Below, in pieces: positions 18,029-27,580 of a stretch of DNA of 64,000 bases. Position 1 is the stretch's first letter; the number at the start of each line of letters is the position of its first letter. The stretch lies in assembly GCF_025446935.1 (NCBI RefSeq), contig NZ_JAOEGN010000001.1, forward strand, positions 143,090-207,089, given 5' to 3'. A program made the position numbers and the translations under genes. The DNA comes from Paracholeplasma vituli (lineage in GTDB: Bacteria > Bacillota_I > Bacilli_A > Acholeplasmatales > UBA5453). The notes under the pieces were generated by a model. It was not told the origin of the DNA, made no database searches, and saw only the letters and a list, made by a program, of their open reading frames with translations.

Positions 18029-19729
18029 TTATAAGAATGGAATTAGATTAATGTATACCTCAACTACGAATAGCAGTGCTACAAATGTACCTAAAATTTG
18101 TAGTAAAATCGGTAATCCCTTTCTCATTTGATTTTGTGTTCTCACCTTCAAAGCTTTCTTAAAGTCTAACGCATCATTCAATTTAATGAGTTCACTCTTG
18201 GTATAGGTAGTGATACGTTTAGGTAAGAATTTACTGAATAAATACGTGACAACCATAAATAGTGCGGATACACCAGCCATGACAAAGTTCATCGGTGAAG
18301 CGAGTTTATCAAAGTATAAGAAGTTCATTGCACAAAGCGATAACAATAAAAGTATATTGAAAATCAAATAGAGATTCGATTTTGGTTTAGTATCTGACTT
18401 CAGTACTTTTTGAATACTCTTTTCTACTTCTTTTTTAACAGGACCATCGAGTAATACCCCTTTTTGAATATCCTCTAGAGTCAATTTTGTTTCATAGGTT
18501 TCATCTAGATATTTGAATCTGAGTCTTAAGGATGGGTGGAATAAATAAGCGTAATCCATATCGACTTTCGTATCGACCAAAAGGTCTTTGACTTTAGCCT
18601 TCTCTGCCTCCAACGCTTTCTGAAGCTGTTCGTGAATGTGTTTTTCAGATTCATATGGTTCAAATACACAAATACCGAGTGGAACATTTAGTTTACTGTA
18701 AATGCCGCGCTCAGTTAAGACACCCATTTTAGGTTCCGGTCTTTGTTCAAAGTTTTGATACTTCACTTCTTTTTGAATCACTTCGGGTGTTATTTTCTTT
18801 TTCGGCTTTTCCTTATATATATCGAGTACACCTGAATAAAACATGAGTGGTTTCGAACTTAGAATCATTTCAGGAAAAATCTTTAGGTCTTTAATAGTGG
18901 TTGAGAAGTTCGGATCGTACGAAACAGACTGAAATACATAGGCTTTATAATCTTCAATATACTTTTGGTAATCGAATATGGTATCTAAGTATCCACCCTT
19001 TGGTGGCATAAAGCTTTTTCTCTCTAAAGTATTCACATGATCTGGCTTGAAGTTATTGTTGATGAGTAAGACGTAATACATGGTTGCTTTTTGAATGTCT
19101 TTACCATTAAAGTCTTTATAATGATTAGACCCATCATAATATAAAAGGAATAGTTGATACGTTGACAAAAGATGTCCCTTCTTATGGGCGATGTTTAAAT
19201 CGTCAATGGCTTTCTCATAATTTGGTTTTTTAGATTCGAGATGATATAAAGCGGCGTGATAAAGTCCCATCGGAACGGCGTATTTTTCATATAAAGCGAT
19301 GATTTTTTCAATTTCCCCATCTGTTGCGTATAAGCGCGGATCAAATTCACTCAAATACACGAAGGTTTGAGGTTCGTATTCCGCCATATAGGTTTCAAAG
19401 TATTTATAACCGACTTTATAGTTAGGGACTTGATTATAAAGTGTCCCAAAATAGATTTGACCACAGTAAAAATTAGCCTCTAAATGGCCTTTTTTAGCTG
19501 AGAGTTTAATCTTATCGATACCTTCTTCAATTTTCCCTACTGAAACGAGAATAAATCCAAGTTCAAGGAGGGCTTTGGGGTGGTTTTTCGCGCTCGCTAA
19601 TTTAATGTATTTTTCATACACTTGATCATTTTGTAAAACGACTTTCCCTGTTTTGTAAAGCATCGCGAGATCATAACACGCATCTAAATCCCCTGAATTG
19701 GCTTTGAGTGCGAGTGCGTTTAAATCCAT
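18029..19729 (-). CDS. Sel1/TPR-like repeat protein with C-terminal membrane segments
   Basis: 566 residues. The first ~220 residues are Sel1-like helical repeats (for example ALLELGFILVSVGKIEEG, then IKLSAKKGHLEANFYCGQIY). A middle region of about 240 residues is unrecognised. Three hydrophobic segments follow at about 456-478, 483-503 and 540-563. Such repeats bind partner proteins, so this is probably a membrane-attached scaffold; its role is unknown. The repeats face a membrane anchor at the C-terminus with no signal peptide, which suggests they are cytoplasmic. It has its own promoter and terminator. Confidence 0.75.
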   Translation of the reverse strand: MDLNALALKANSGDLDACYDLAMLYKTGKVVLQNDQVYEKYIKLASAKNHPKALLELGFILVSVGKIEEGIDKIKLSAKKGHLEANFYCGQIYFGTLYNQVPNYKVGYKYFETYMAEYEPQTFVYLSEFDPRLYATDGEIEKIIALYEKYAVPMGLYHAALYHLESKKPNYEKAIDDLNIAHKKGHLLSTYQLFLLYYDGSNHYKDFNGKDIQKATMYYVLLINNNFKPDHVNTLERKSFMPPKGGYLDTIFDYQKYIEDYKAYVFQSVSYDPNFSTTIKDLKIFPEMILSSKPLMFYSGVLDIYKEKPKKKITPEVIQKEVKYQNFEQRPEPKMGVLTERGIYSKLNVPLGICVFEPYESEKHIHEQLQKALEAEKAKVKDLLVDTKVDMDYAYLFHPSLRLRFKYLDETYETKLTLEDIQKGVLLDGPVKKEVEKSIQKVLKSDTKPKSNLYLIFNILLLLSLCAMNFLYFDKLASPMNFVMAGVSALFMVVTYLFSKFLPKRITTYTKSELIKLNDALDFKKALKVRTQNQMRKGLPILLQILGTFVALLFVVEVYINLIPFL

Positions 19730-19755
19730 AGTATCTCCCCTTATCTCTTTACCAT

Positions 19756-19764
19756 ATTATATCA
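19756..19764 (-). promoter_or_regulatory. Extended -10 promoter of the Sel1-repeat gene
   Basis: TGATATAAT (TATAAT at 19756-19761 on the minus strand) lies 27 bases before the ATG. No good -35 box is seen, as expected for an extended -10. Confidence 0.5.
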
Positions 19765-19784
19765 CTAGATTTAATACAGCATTG

Positions 19785-19840
19785 AAAAACACCAATTCTT
19801 TAACTAAGTCTTAACGAGAGTGAAATGAGATTTGGTGTTT
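19785..19840 (-). terminator. Possible terminator of the flavin-binding protein gene
   Basis: AACACCAA (19788-19795) and TTGGTGTT (19832-19839) form a stem around a long, 36-base loop, followed by TTTTT on the minus strand. Confidence 0.4.
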
Positions 19841-19863
19841 CGTTGTATTCTATTTAAGTATGA

Positions 19864-20358
19864 TTACCAAAATGGTTCGAGTTTGACATCGATGTGATGC
19901 TTAATATCGGATACCACCACAGAGTCATCGGTGATATTGAACTTATAGCCAATCTTGTTCTTGTGTACATAGCCTTTATAGGGGGTCACTTTGACGTAAC
20001 ATACACTTTCTAAATCTTCATTGTTTACTTCTTTATACCAAGGTTCAAAGACCTTTAGATAGACATTACGAATCGAAGCGTTTTTAAAATCTAATGGGTG
20101 TCCTGCAATGACACCTTTACACCAAAAGCGGTTATGTCCGCCATCAGATATCATTACGTAAGGGTTATTTTGAATTTCTTTGACATAATTACATCTTAAA
20201 TCGGTAACAATCCAAAAGGAACCGTCATGATAAAAGCTGTCTACAGAACGCACGGAAGGCACGTTGTCTCTTGAAGTCACAACCAATAGAATTGTGTCGT
20301 TTTGATACTTCTCTTGAATGATATCTAAAACACCACTCTTAATTACATTGCTCGTCAT
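19864..20358 (-). CDS. Pyridoxamine-5'-phosphate-oxidase-like FMN-binding protein
   Basis: 164 residues from the second ATG (20358), which has AGGAT at a workable distance; the first ATG (20370) overlaps that site. The split-barrel pattern is clear: TILLVVTSRDNVPSVRSVD, FWIVTDLRCNYVKEIQNNPYVMIS and a C-terminal VKVTPYKGYV strand. This general family (general stress protein 26-like) binds flavin or F420 and is usually not the vitamin B6 enzyme itself. The substrate is unknown. It lies downstream of mfd with a 45-base gap and could be co-transcribed. Confidence 0.7.
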   Translation of the reverse strand: MTSNVIKSGVLDIIQEKYQNDTILLVVTSRDNVPSVRSVDSFYHDGSFWIVTDLRCNYVKEIQNNPYVMISDGGHNRFWCKGVIAGHPLDFKNASIRNVYLKVFEPWYKEVNNEDLESVCYVKVTPYKGYVHKNKIGYKFNITDDSVVVSDIKHHIDVKLEPFW

Positions 20359-20403
20359 AATCTTTATCATCCTTATTTATATTACTTCTACTTTTATATC
20401 GTA

Positions 20404-23400
20404 TCACAGATGTTGTGTAACAATTGCTAAATATTCAATAAAGGATTCAAGATAATGTTTTTGTTGATTCTGAATGATGAGCGTGATTTGAACACGATCA
20501 TGAAAATAGGCTAGTTTCAAGGACGCATCCACCATCGAGGTTGCGAGAAATAAGGACTGACCATTTACACGTTTGGAGGCTTCTGAAGATAGAATCAATG
20601 TCACATCGGTTTTGGTTTTAATGGTTTTTTCAACACCTAATTTACTGATCAGTTTCTTAAAGACTTTTTCAAGCATGTATTCGACTAAGTTCGGATCCAC
20701 TTGACCAAAACGATCCTGAAGTTCGATGCGTAAATTCGATACGTCATTTAACGTATTCAACTCCGCGATTCGTTTATGAATCGCGACACGAACCTCATCG
20801 TTTTCAATGTATTCATTTTGAATGTGTCGATTGGATAATGGAATGTCCATCACTTCTTTGGTTTCAGGTTTTTTAATCCCGCGTTTTTCATCGATGGTTT
20901 CTTCTAAGAGTTTTAGATACATATCCATACCGACGGTATCGATAAACCCACTTTGTTCGCCGCCTAAAATATCGCCTGCACCTCGAATTGATAAATCGCG
21001 CATCGCGATTTTAAATCCACTTCCAAGTTCCGTAAAGTCTTGAATCGTCTTTAGGCGTTTTTCAGCGTCTTCGCTCATGTGTTTTCCTCTACCATACATC
21101 AAATACGCATAGGCGATTTTATCGCTACGACCGACACGACCTCTAATTTGGTAAAGTTGTGATAAACCAAGCTGATCGGCATCGTGAATCAGTAAGGTAT
21201 TGGTGTTTGGTATGTCGATTCCGGTCTCGATAATGGTTGTAGAAACCAATACATCGTACTTACGGTCAATGAAGTCTGATAAGACGTCTTCCATCTGTTC
21301 TTTAGACATCTTCCCGTGAGCGAAACAAACCTTCGCTTCTGGAACGAGTTTCTTAATCTTTGTTACCATTAATTCCATATCTAGAACACGGTTATATAAG
21401 TAGAAAACCTGACCAGCGCGCGATATTTCACGCTCAATAGCTTCTTTGATAACCGCGTCATGACGTTCAACGATATAGGTTTGAATCGGGTATCTGTTGA
21501 GTGGTGGTGTTTCAATCATGGATAAATCTTTAATGCCCATCAAAGCCATTTGTAAAGTACGTGGGATTGGGGTAGCGGATAAAGATAAGCAGTCTACATT
21601 GACACGCATCTCTTTGATGCGTTCTTTGTGTTCTACACCAAAACGTTGTTCTTCGTCAATGATGAGTAATCCTAAATCTTTAAATCCAATATCCTTCGAT
21701 AGTAATCTGTGCGTACCAATGACGACATCTACTAAACCCGCTTTTAAGCGTTTTAAAACATCGGTTTGCTCCTTATTCGTAACAAACCTCGAAAGCAGTT
21801 CTACGGTCACTCCAAAGGGTTCAAAACGTTTTTTGAAAGCGTAGTAATGTTGTCTCGCAAGTACTGTCGTAGGCACCAAATACGCGACTTGCTTATCGGA
21901 CATCACCGCTTTGAATGCAGCACGCATCGCGACTTCGGTCTTCCCATAACCGACGTCTCCGATTAATAAGCGGTCCATCGGTTTTTGTGATTCCATATCC
22001 TGTTTAACGGCTTCAATCGATTTTAATTGGTCCATCGTTTCATCAAATTCAAAAGCTGCTTCGAATTGTTGTTGGATTTCATTATCTTTAAGGAATGCAT
22101 ACCCTTTCGCTTGTTCTCTTTCTGAATACAAAGCGATGAGTTTATCAGAGATATCATTCAACTTCGATTTCACTTTCTTCTTCGTATTGGCCCACGAGTT
22201 CGTACCGAGTTGTGTTAACTTCGGTTCATGACCTTCTTTAGAGGAGTACTTTAATACTTTTTCAATTTGATCGACAGGAATGTATAAATAATCGGTACCT
22301 TGATAGGCGATGTGTAAGTAATCACGCATCGAACCTGAAAGTTCCATTGATTTTAACCCTAAGTACTTCCCGATTCCGTAATCGTAGTGCACAACAAAGT
22401 CGCCTACTTTTAAATCGGTAACATCGCTAATCTTAATCGCTTCAGACATAACCGATTTATAGCGGATTTTTCTTTTATTGTTCTTATAATCAAAAATATC
22501 CGATTCATTTAGAACATGGAAGCCGTGTTTAACCAAATCAAAGGCGAATAAAGAAGGCCCATATAAAATATTGACGCACTTCGGTTCAATCACAGTAGGA
22601 TCAACTATGTAAGTGATGTCTTTACTTTCAAGGAGTTCTTTAAGCTTATGAAGTCTAAACTCTTGAGCAATTGAAATGATGTAAGTATCTTGTTCTTTAG
22701 CTACACGTTCAATGAAAGCGTCATAGTTGCCTTGATAAGTGATTTCATCACGAGCGTGTACGGATAAAGCGGTCGTCACGTTGATTGGGTTAAACCCAGA
22801 TATCTCTATATGTGGGTAGTTATAAATATGGCTTAATGGTTGATAGAATGGGATACTTAAAAAGGTTCTTCCATGATAAGTTTTGACGTATTCTTCTAAG
22901 TCTAATAACATCCGGTCATCGTTCTTAGCCATCTTATGTTTATCAACGATATAGATTTTACGTTTGGCTGCGAAATCGAGGACGGTATATTCTGAATCCT
23001 TAAAGAACGGGGTTAAATACGTTAACGCATCCAAATCCATTCTTTGATAAAGCTTATCTAGATCGTGGTTAAACTTCTTTGATTCCAAATCGGATAGTTT
23101 GTGTTTAGCGATGAACGCTTCAACTTTTTCAACCGCGAGTTCTTTTTCGGTGTCGTTGAAAAAGAGTTCGTTCATCGGTAGGATATGAATTTGATCGGTT
23201 TGTCCAAACGATATTTGTGTGTCTGGTTTAAAGATTTTAATCTTTTCGATTTCATCAAACCCAATATCTAAACGGTAAGGTGATTCAGACCCAATCGGGA
23301 AAATATCGATGATGTCCCCGCGAACCGCGAACTCACCGGTCTTAAGGACGGTATAGTCACGCTTGTAGCCGTGTTCCACTAAGTAGTTTATGAAACTCTC

Positions 23401-23835
23401 TAGATTGGTAGGGTCTCCTACATTTAAAGTAAGACTGCCTTCTTCCCAAGCGTGTGGGCTTCGTTGTTTTTTAATGACGGCAGTTTGGTGGGTTACGATG
23501 ACTTTCTTCTTCCCTTTAAGAAGAGTCCCAATGGTATAAATACGTTCAATCTTAAACTCTATAGAAGTGAGTGCTAAAAGCGAGGTTAATACCTCATCCG
23601 AAGGGTAGAACAAAACATCCTCATTGGATAGTAAATTAGATAGTCCATCGTAATACTGTTGAGCCATGTATAGATTTGGTAGTACAACAAAAATCGAATG
23701 ATTGTTCTCTAAAAAATCCGCCGCGATGAGCGTCATATTGTAGGGATCATTCGTTTGATTGATTACCAAATCCTTATTCGTTTGAAGGATGGTTTGGTTT
23801 GGGATTAAGTTTTTAAAGTAGTTTAAAAATGCCAT
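20404..23835 (-). CDS. mfd: Transcription-repair coupling factor
   Basis: Removes RNA polymerase stalled at DNA damage and recruits UvrA. Domains in order: UvrB-like N-terminal domain (about 1-330), a CarD-like RNAP-interaction domain (VGDFVVHYDYGIGKYLGLK, about 480-545), then the RecG-like translocase with Walker A LLIGDVGYGKTEVAM, the DEEQ box and LSATPIPRTLQMAL, and a C-terminal TRCF domain. 1143 residues is a full length. Two ATGs are adjacent; the second (23835) is better spaced from GAGGTG. It follows pth, but a terminator-like hairpin lies between them. Confidence 0.97.
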   Translation of the reverse strand: MAFLNYFKNLIPNQTILQTNKDLVINQTNDPYNMTLIAADFLENNHSIFVVLPNLYMAQQYYDGLSNLLSNEDVLFYPSDEVLTSLLALTSIEFKIERIYTIGTLLKGKKKVIVTHQTAVIKKQRSPHAWEEGSLTLNVGDPTNLESFINYLVEHGYKRDYTVLKTGEFAVRGDIIDIFPIGSESPYRLDIGFDEIEKIKIFKPDTQISFGQTDQIHILPMNELFFNDTEKELAVEKVEAFIAKHKLSDLESKKFNHDLDKLYQRMDLDALTYLTPFFKDSEYTVLDFAAKRKIYIVDKHKMAKNDDRMLLDLEEYVKTYHGRTFLSIPFYQPLSHIYNYPHIEISGFNPINVTTALSVHARDEITYQGNYDAFIERVAKEQDTYIISIAQEFRLHKLKELLESKDITYIVDPTVIEPKCVNILYGPSLFAFDLVKHGFHVLNESDIFDYKNNKRKIRYKSVMSEAIKISDVTDLKVGDFVVHYDYGIGKYLGLKSMELSGSMRDYLHIAYQGTDYLYIPVDQIEKVLKYSSKEGHEPKLTQLGTNSWANTKKKVKSKLNDISDKLIALYSEREQAKGYAFLKDNEIQQQFEAAFEFDETMDQLKSIEAVKQDMESQKPMDRLLIGDVGYGKTEVAMRAAFKAVMSDKQVAYLVPTTVLARQHYYAFKKRFEPFGVTVELLSRFVTNKEQTDVLKRLKAGLVDVVIGTHRLLSKDIGFKDLGLLIIDEEQRFGVEHKERIKEMRVNVDCLSLSATPIPRTLQMALMGIKDLSMIETPPLNRYPIQTYIVERHDAVIKEAIEREISRAGQVFYLYNRVLDMELMVTKIKKLVPEAKVCFAHGKMSKEQMEDVLSDFIDRKYDVLVSTTIIETGIDIPNTNTLLIHDADQLGLSQLYQIRGRVGRSDKIAYAYLMYGRGKHMSEDAEKRLKTIQDFTELGSGFKIAMRDLSIRGAGDILGGEQSGFIDTVGMDMYLKLLEETIDEKRGIKKPETKEVMDIPLSNRHIQNEYIENDEVRVAIHKRIAELNTLNDVSNLRIELQDRFGQVDPNLVEYMLEKVFKKLISKLGVEKTIKTKTDVTLILSSEASKRVNGQSLFLATSMVDASLKLAYFHDRVQITLIIQNQQKHYLESFIEYLAIVTQHL

Positions 23836-23856
23836 CATAAGTCACCTCAAGACGTG

Positions 23857-23885
23857 AAAAACCGGAGGGTCTAGGAGACCCCCGG
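23857..23885 (-). terminator. GC-rich terminator/attenuator between pth and mfd
   Basis: The stem CCGG-GGGTCT / AGACCC-CCGG (23862-23885, one bulged base, 3-base loop) is followed by TTTTT on the minus strand. It contains the pth stop codon and ends about 20 bases before the mfd ribosome site. It probably lowers mfd expression relative to prs-pth. Confidence 0.75.
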
Positions 23886-24443
23886 GGTGTTATATTTGGT
23901 CATAATATCCACGAACTTTGCCCCTTGAATAAAATCTTTAGCGGCATCCGCTGCGTGGCGATAACTGATTTGCATAAGTGGCATTTCATCTTTCGTGAAT
24001 TTGCCTAAAACGTGTGAATGAAGCGATTTATCAGTGCCAGATATACCAACACGAATTCGCTTAAATGCTTGGGTGCCTAGGTGTGCAATCAAGCTCTTAA
24101 CCCCATTGTGTCCGCCTGCCGAACCGGTTTCTCGTAGTCTTAATCGTGCCACATCTAAAGCGATATCATCGTAGATTACTAGTATATCTTCTAACGGGAC
24201 TTTATAAAACTGTGATACTGCAATCACCGATTCACCAGAGAGATTCATGAAGGTTGTAGGTTTTAATAAAATCACTTTTTCCAAACCAACGGTTGTTGTG
24301 GCTATAAATCCCTTAAAGGCTTTATCGAGTTTGAAGGGTGCACTTAGACTTTCGGACAAAAGGTCTAAGACTTCAAACCCGACATTGTGCCTCGTGTGGA
24401 CATATTCTTTACCGGGATTACCTAAACCAACGATGAGTTTCAT
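23871..24443 (-). CDS. pth: Peptidyl-tRNA hydrolase
   Basis: Frees tRNA from peptides dropped by the ribosome. 190 residues, the family length. It begins KLIVGLGNPGKEY with the catalytic His in THNVGF-like context (HTRHNVGFEVLD), then LLKPTTFMNLSGES, the DDIAL motif and GSAGGHNGVKSL. Its ATG overlaps the prs stop (TAATG), so translation is coupled to prs. The stop codon lies inside the terminator hairpin before mfd. Confidence 0.96.
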   Translation of the reverse strand: MKLIVGLGNPGKEYVHTRHNVGFEVLDLLSESLSAPFKLDKAFKGFIATTTVGLEKVILLKPTTFMNLSGESVIAVSQFYKVPLEDILVIYDDIALDVARLRLRETGSAGGHNGVKSLIAHLGTQAFKRIRVGISGTDKSLHSHVLGKFTKDEMPLMQISYRHAADAAKDFIQGAKFVDIMTKYNTPGVS

Positions 24444-25420
24444 TATTCCTCTTTATGGGATTCGTAAATACGTTCAAAGATTTGGCTGATTGGTTCATCA
24501 TCAATGATGTTGATGACAGCTTTACCTAAAAGCTGACCAATAGATAGTTGAGTGATTTTATTGTATTTCTTCAAGTCTTCGATGACGACAGTGTTCGTAA
24601 CGACGACTTGTTTAATAACTGATTCTTGTAGACGCGCAATGGCATTATTAGAGAAGAGTGGATGAGTGGCAGCCACATAAACATCTTTCGCACCCGCTTC
24701 GATTAAAGCTTGTGCGCCGGCCATGAGTGTTCCACCAGTATCGATGATGTCATCGACCATGATACAGGTTCTACCTGCAACATCCCCGATGATGTTCATG
24801 ACTTCAGCACGATTCGCTTCCGGACGACGCTTGTCGATGATCGCGATCGGTGCATTGAAGAACTTCGCAAAGCTTCTCGCTCTGGTCACACCACCATGGT
24901 CTGGTGATACGATGGTAACGTCTTCGAGTTTTAATTTTAAGAAGTAAGATGCGAGTAGTGGCATCCCTGGGAAGTTGTCAATTGGGATATCAAAGAAACC
25001 TTGAATTTGGGCTGCGTGTAAGTCGATACAAATCACACGGTCAACCCCAGAAACTTGAAGTAAGTCAGCGACTAACTTCGCTGTGATGGGTTGACGTGAC
25101 TTCGCTTTACGGTCTTGTCTTGAATACCCATAGTATGGCATGATGATGGTTACACTCGCTGCGGATGCGCGTTTGAGTGCGTCTGTGAAAATAAGAACTT
25201 CCATTAAGTGGTCATTGACCGGCTTAGAAGTAGGTTGAACTAAGAAGACATGATGTCCTCTCACCGATTCGGTAATGTTCACACCGATTTCGCCGTCGGC
25301 GAAGCGTGTGACTTCACATTCAGATAGTGGAATTCTAGATTCCTCACTGATTTCTTCTGCTAATTTTCTGTTGGATGCCAAACTAAACAGTTTGACTTTC
25401 TTTCCATCTACGATTGACAT
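24443..25420 (-). CDS. prs: Ribose-phosphate pyrophosphokinase
   Basis: Makes PRPP from ribose 5-phosphate and ATP for nucleotide synthesis. 325 residues. Visible: FADGEIGV, the ATP flap DRKAKSRQPITAKLVADLL, metal site DLHAAQIQGFFDIP, the flexible loop SPDHGGVTRARSFA and the PRPP loop VDDIIDTGGTL. The first Arg of the flap is in YSRQDRK. It starts 22 bases after ispE and is part of the HD-rnmV-rsmA-ispE-prs-pth run. Confidence 0.97.
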   Translation of the reverse strand: MSIVDGKKVKLFSLASNRKLAEEISEESRIPLSECEVTRFADGEIGVNITESVRGHHVFLVQPTSKPVNDHLMEVLIFTDALKRASAASVTIIMPYYGYSRQDRKAKSRQPITAKLVADLLQVSGVDRVICIDLHAAQIQGFFDIPIDNFPGMPLLASYFLKLKLEDVTIVSPDHGGVTRARSFAKFFNAPIAIIDKRRPEANRAEVMNIIGDVAGRTCIMVDDIIDTGGTLMAGAQALIEAGAKDVYVAATHPLFSNNAIARLQESVIKQVVVTNTVVIEDLKKYNKITQLSIGQLLGKAVINIIDDEPISQIFERIYESHKEE

Positions 25421-25441
25421 ATGACATTCCCCCTGTATTCA

Positions 25442-26254
25442 TTATAACAATTCTTGATGTTCTTGTGTATGGATGATTACAATGTCTTTGATTGTTTTCA
25501 GACGTTCGATTTCATCTTCACTTAGGTTGAATAAAAATAGTGTAGATCCACTACCAGATAAGTGCGGTTTTAGTCCTAACACTTGGATCTGGTCATAGAT
25601 TTCTTGAAGTTTTGGTGAGGTTTTAAAAGCAGGTATTAACAAATCGTTGTAGAGTACATTCTCATCCCCTTTTGTGAGATAAGTCTCTACACTTCTTTGA
25701 AAATCGTGTACTCCCGAGTGGTTATAGTGACTAAACACATCTTTGGTTAAGATACTGATATTTGGACATACAAGTGTAATCGCATCAATTGGTTTTTCTA
25801 CATTGAGAAATTCAATATGGTCACCTCGACCTGTAAGGATTCCGCGTTTATTGTGTAAACAAAACAGTGTATCTGAACCCAGCGAATTCGCAAGGTCTTC
25901 TTGTTCATTTAAAGACATCTTGATATCCCAAAATCGATTGAGTCCACGAATGGTCGCGCTGATGTTCGCAGACCCCCCTGCTAACCCTGCACCAATCGGA
26001 ATTCTTTTGTTTAAAGTAATCTTCACACCTTGTTTAATCTGGTATTTTGTTTGGATGATCTCCGCAACCTTAATAATCGCATTATGTTCGATATAAACAT
26101 TGGATTCCAGTTCAATTGAATCACTTGGTTCGAACTTAAGATCATCATGAAACTCGATCGGAATCATCAAACTTTTGAGTTCGTGATACCCATCCTTACG
26201 TTTCCCTTGGATATCTAAGATCAAATTGATTTTCGCATAAGCTTTTTCGATCAT
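25442..26254 (-). CDS. ispE: 4-(cytidine 5'-diphospho)-2-C-methyl-D-erythritol kinase
   Basis: GHMP-family kinase of the non-mevalonate (MEP) isoprenoid pathway. It shows the substrate motif AYAKINLIL, the ATP loop PIGAGLAGGSANISATI and the C-terminal HLSGSGSTLF. About 270 residues from ATG 26254, where ATGA overlaps the rsmA stop; a GTG at 26263 is the alternative. Its presence implies that this cell makes its own isoprenoids, such as undecaprenyl phosphate for the sugar transferase, by the MEP route. Confidence 0.93.
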   Translation of the reverse strand: MIEKAYAKINLILDIQGKRKDGYHELKSLMIPIEFHDDLKFEPSDSIELESNVYIEHNAIIKVAEIIQTKYQIKQGVKITLNKRIPIGAGLAGGSANISATIRGLNRFWDIKMSLNEQEDLANSLGSDTLFCLHNKRGILTGRGDHIEFLNVEKPIDAITLVCPNISILTKDVFSHYNHSGVHDFQRSVETYLTKGDENVLYNDLLIPAFKTSPKLQEIYDQIQVLGLKPHLSGSGSTLFLFNLSEDEIERLKTIKDIVIIHTQEHQELL

Positions 26255-27060
26255 GCGTTCCACCCATTAGCGAGTTCAATGAAATCATCCATCGACAAAC
26301 CTTCAGCTCTCGTAAAAGCGTGGTATTTTGGATTAATCTTTTGAAGTTTTTCTATTAACGCTTCTTTGGATAAATCGGTTAAACCAATTAAGTTATTTAC
26401 GAGTGTCTTTCGTTTTTGAGTGAACGCAGCTTTAACCAATTCTTTAAAGAGCTTTTCGTCTTTAATTTGGTCTTGATACCGTCTATGCTTTTTAATTTGA
26501 ATCACTGTAGAATCGACATTCGGCACTGGGTAAAACGCAGTGCGTTTAACCTGAATGAGTTTTTTTACGTCCGCTTGATAGTTTATGATGATAGATAGCG
26601 CACCATAGTCACCGGATTTTTCATCCGCAACCAATCGATCCGCAACCTCTTTTTGTATGAGGAGTGTCGCTTCGCTGACCCATTTAGATTCCAATAGCTT
26701 AAAGATAATCGGACTGGTGATGTAGTAAGGAATATTCGCGATGACTTTAACTGGACACTTAATTTCTTTTTCAATATAGTCATCCAAATCGATTTCCAAT
26801 ATGTCTGAATATATCACCTTAAAGTTTGAGTTTAAACCTTCTAAAGGACGAAGGTAACTATCTAGTGAAGTATCAATTTCGAACGCAGTTAGAGATTTAC
26901 CAGCTTTCACTAAATATTTAGTAAGTGCGCCACGTCCTGGGCCGATTTCGATGATATCATCCTCTAATGTGACTCCGGATTCGGTTATTATTTTTTTAAG
27001 AATGCTGTCGCTTTGTAAGAAGTTTTGTCCAAATTTCTTTTTAGGACGATTCGTATCCAT
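26251..27060 (-). CDS. rsmA: 16S rRNA (adenine1518/1519-N6) dimethyltransferase
   Basis: Dimethylates two adenines in the 3' end of 16S rRNA. The start ATG 27060 has GAGGAGGTG upstream and gives the typical N-terminus RPKKKFGQNFLQ; the track's earlier start is rejected. SAM motif I EIGPGRGALTKYL, and the target-base motif ANIPYYITSPII, are present. It ends in TGA, direct proof that TGA is a stop here. It overlaps rnmV by 20 bases, the usual Firmicute order. Confidence 0.96.
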   Translation of the reverse strand: MDTNRPKKKFGQNFLQSDSILKKIITESGVTLEDDIIEIGPGRGALTKYLVKAGKSLTAFEIDTSLDSYLRPLEGLNSNFKVIYSDILEIDLDDYIEKEIKCPVKVIANIPYYITSPIIFKLLESKWVSEATLLIQKEVADRLVADEKSGDYGALSIIINYQADVKKLIQVKRTAFYPVPNVDSTVIQIKKHRRYQDQIKDEKLFKELVKAAFTQKRKTLVNNLIGLTDLSKEALIEKLQKINPKYHAFTRAEGLSMDDFIELANGWNA

Positions 27061-27580
27061 AGAGCACCTCCTCGACTTCTTGTTCTGTAATACCAAATAA
27101 CGATAAACGTTGGTATAATCCCTTACCGTTCACATAACCAATTCTGAGTTTCTCACACAAAAAGAGGCGTTTGAGCCTTGATTCATTTTCACCAATAAGC
27201 CCTTGTTCAAGTAAAAAGTGTGGCGTGATATCGGAACCCGATACCGCACTTCGTTTGAGCTTTAGAGCTTCAAGGATGGTGTATCCGTCAGCGTGTTCTA
27301 TACCGACCTTTTTTTCGTTAGAAGATAAAGATAAATTTCTTTCAATGAATGCGTGTTTAGCGCTTGGAATGTGTTTTGAGATAATTCTTCTTAAACGTTC
27401 TCCAGCATTATCTGCGTCAACGAACACGATGATGTCATGTTGTTCGGATAAGCGTTTAAGTTGTTCAATAAAAGTCATATCGATCGCAGAACCATTCGTG
27501 ATTAAAATGTTCGCTTCCGGTAGGACTTGTTTCACTTTTTGATAGTCGTGTCTACCTTCTACTACAATGATTTCATTCAT
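27041..27580 (-). CDS. rnmV: Ribonuclease M5
   Basis: TOPRIM nuclease that matures 5S rRNA. 179 residues. It begins IIVVEGRHDYQKVKQ (catalytic Glu of the Toprim fold), then ITNGSAID and IIVFVDADNAGERLR (DxD) and the C-terminal family region HADGYTILEAL. Its start overlaps the HD gene by 8 bases and its end overlaps rsmA by 20, the classical rnmV-rsmA pair. Confidence 0.94.
   Translation of the reverse strand: MNEIIVVEGRHDYQKVKQVLPEANILITNGSAIDMTFIEQLKRLSEQHDIIVFVDADNAGERLRRIISKHIPSAKHAFIERNLSLSSNEKKVGIEHADGYTILEALKLKRSAVSGSDITPHFLLEQGLIGENESRLKRLFLCEKLRIGYVNGKGLYQRLSLFGITEQEVEEVLYGYESS

Noticed and set aside
25743..26096. 117-codon frame opposite ispE
   Set aside because: A shadow of the ispE coding sequence; no ribosome site and no family.
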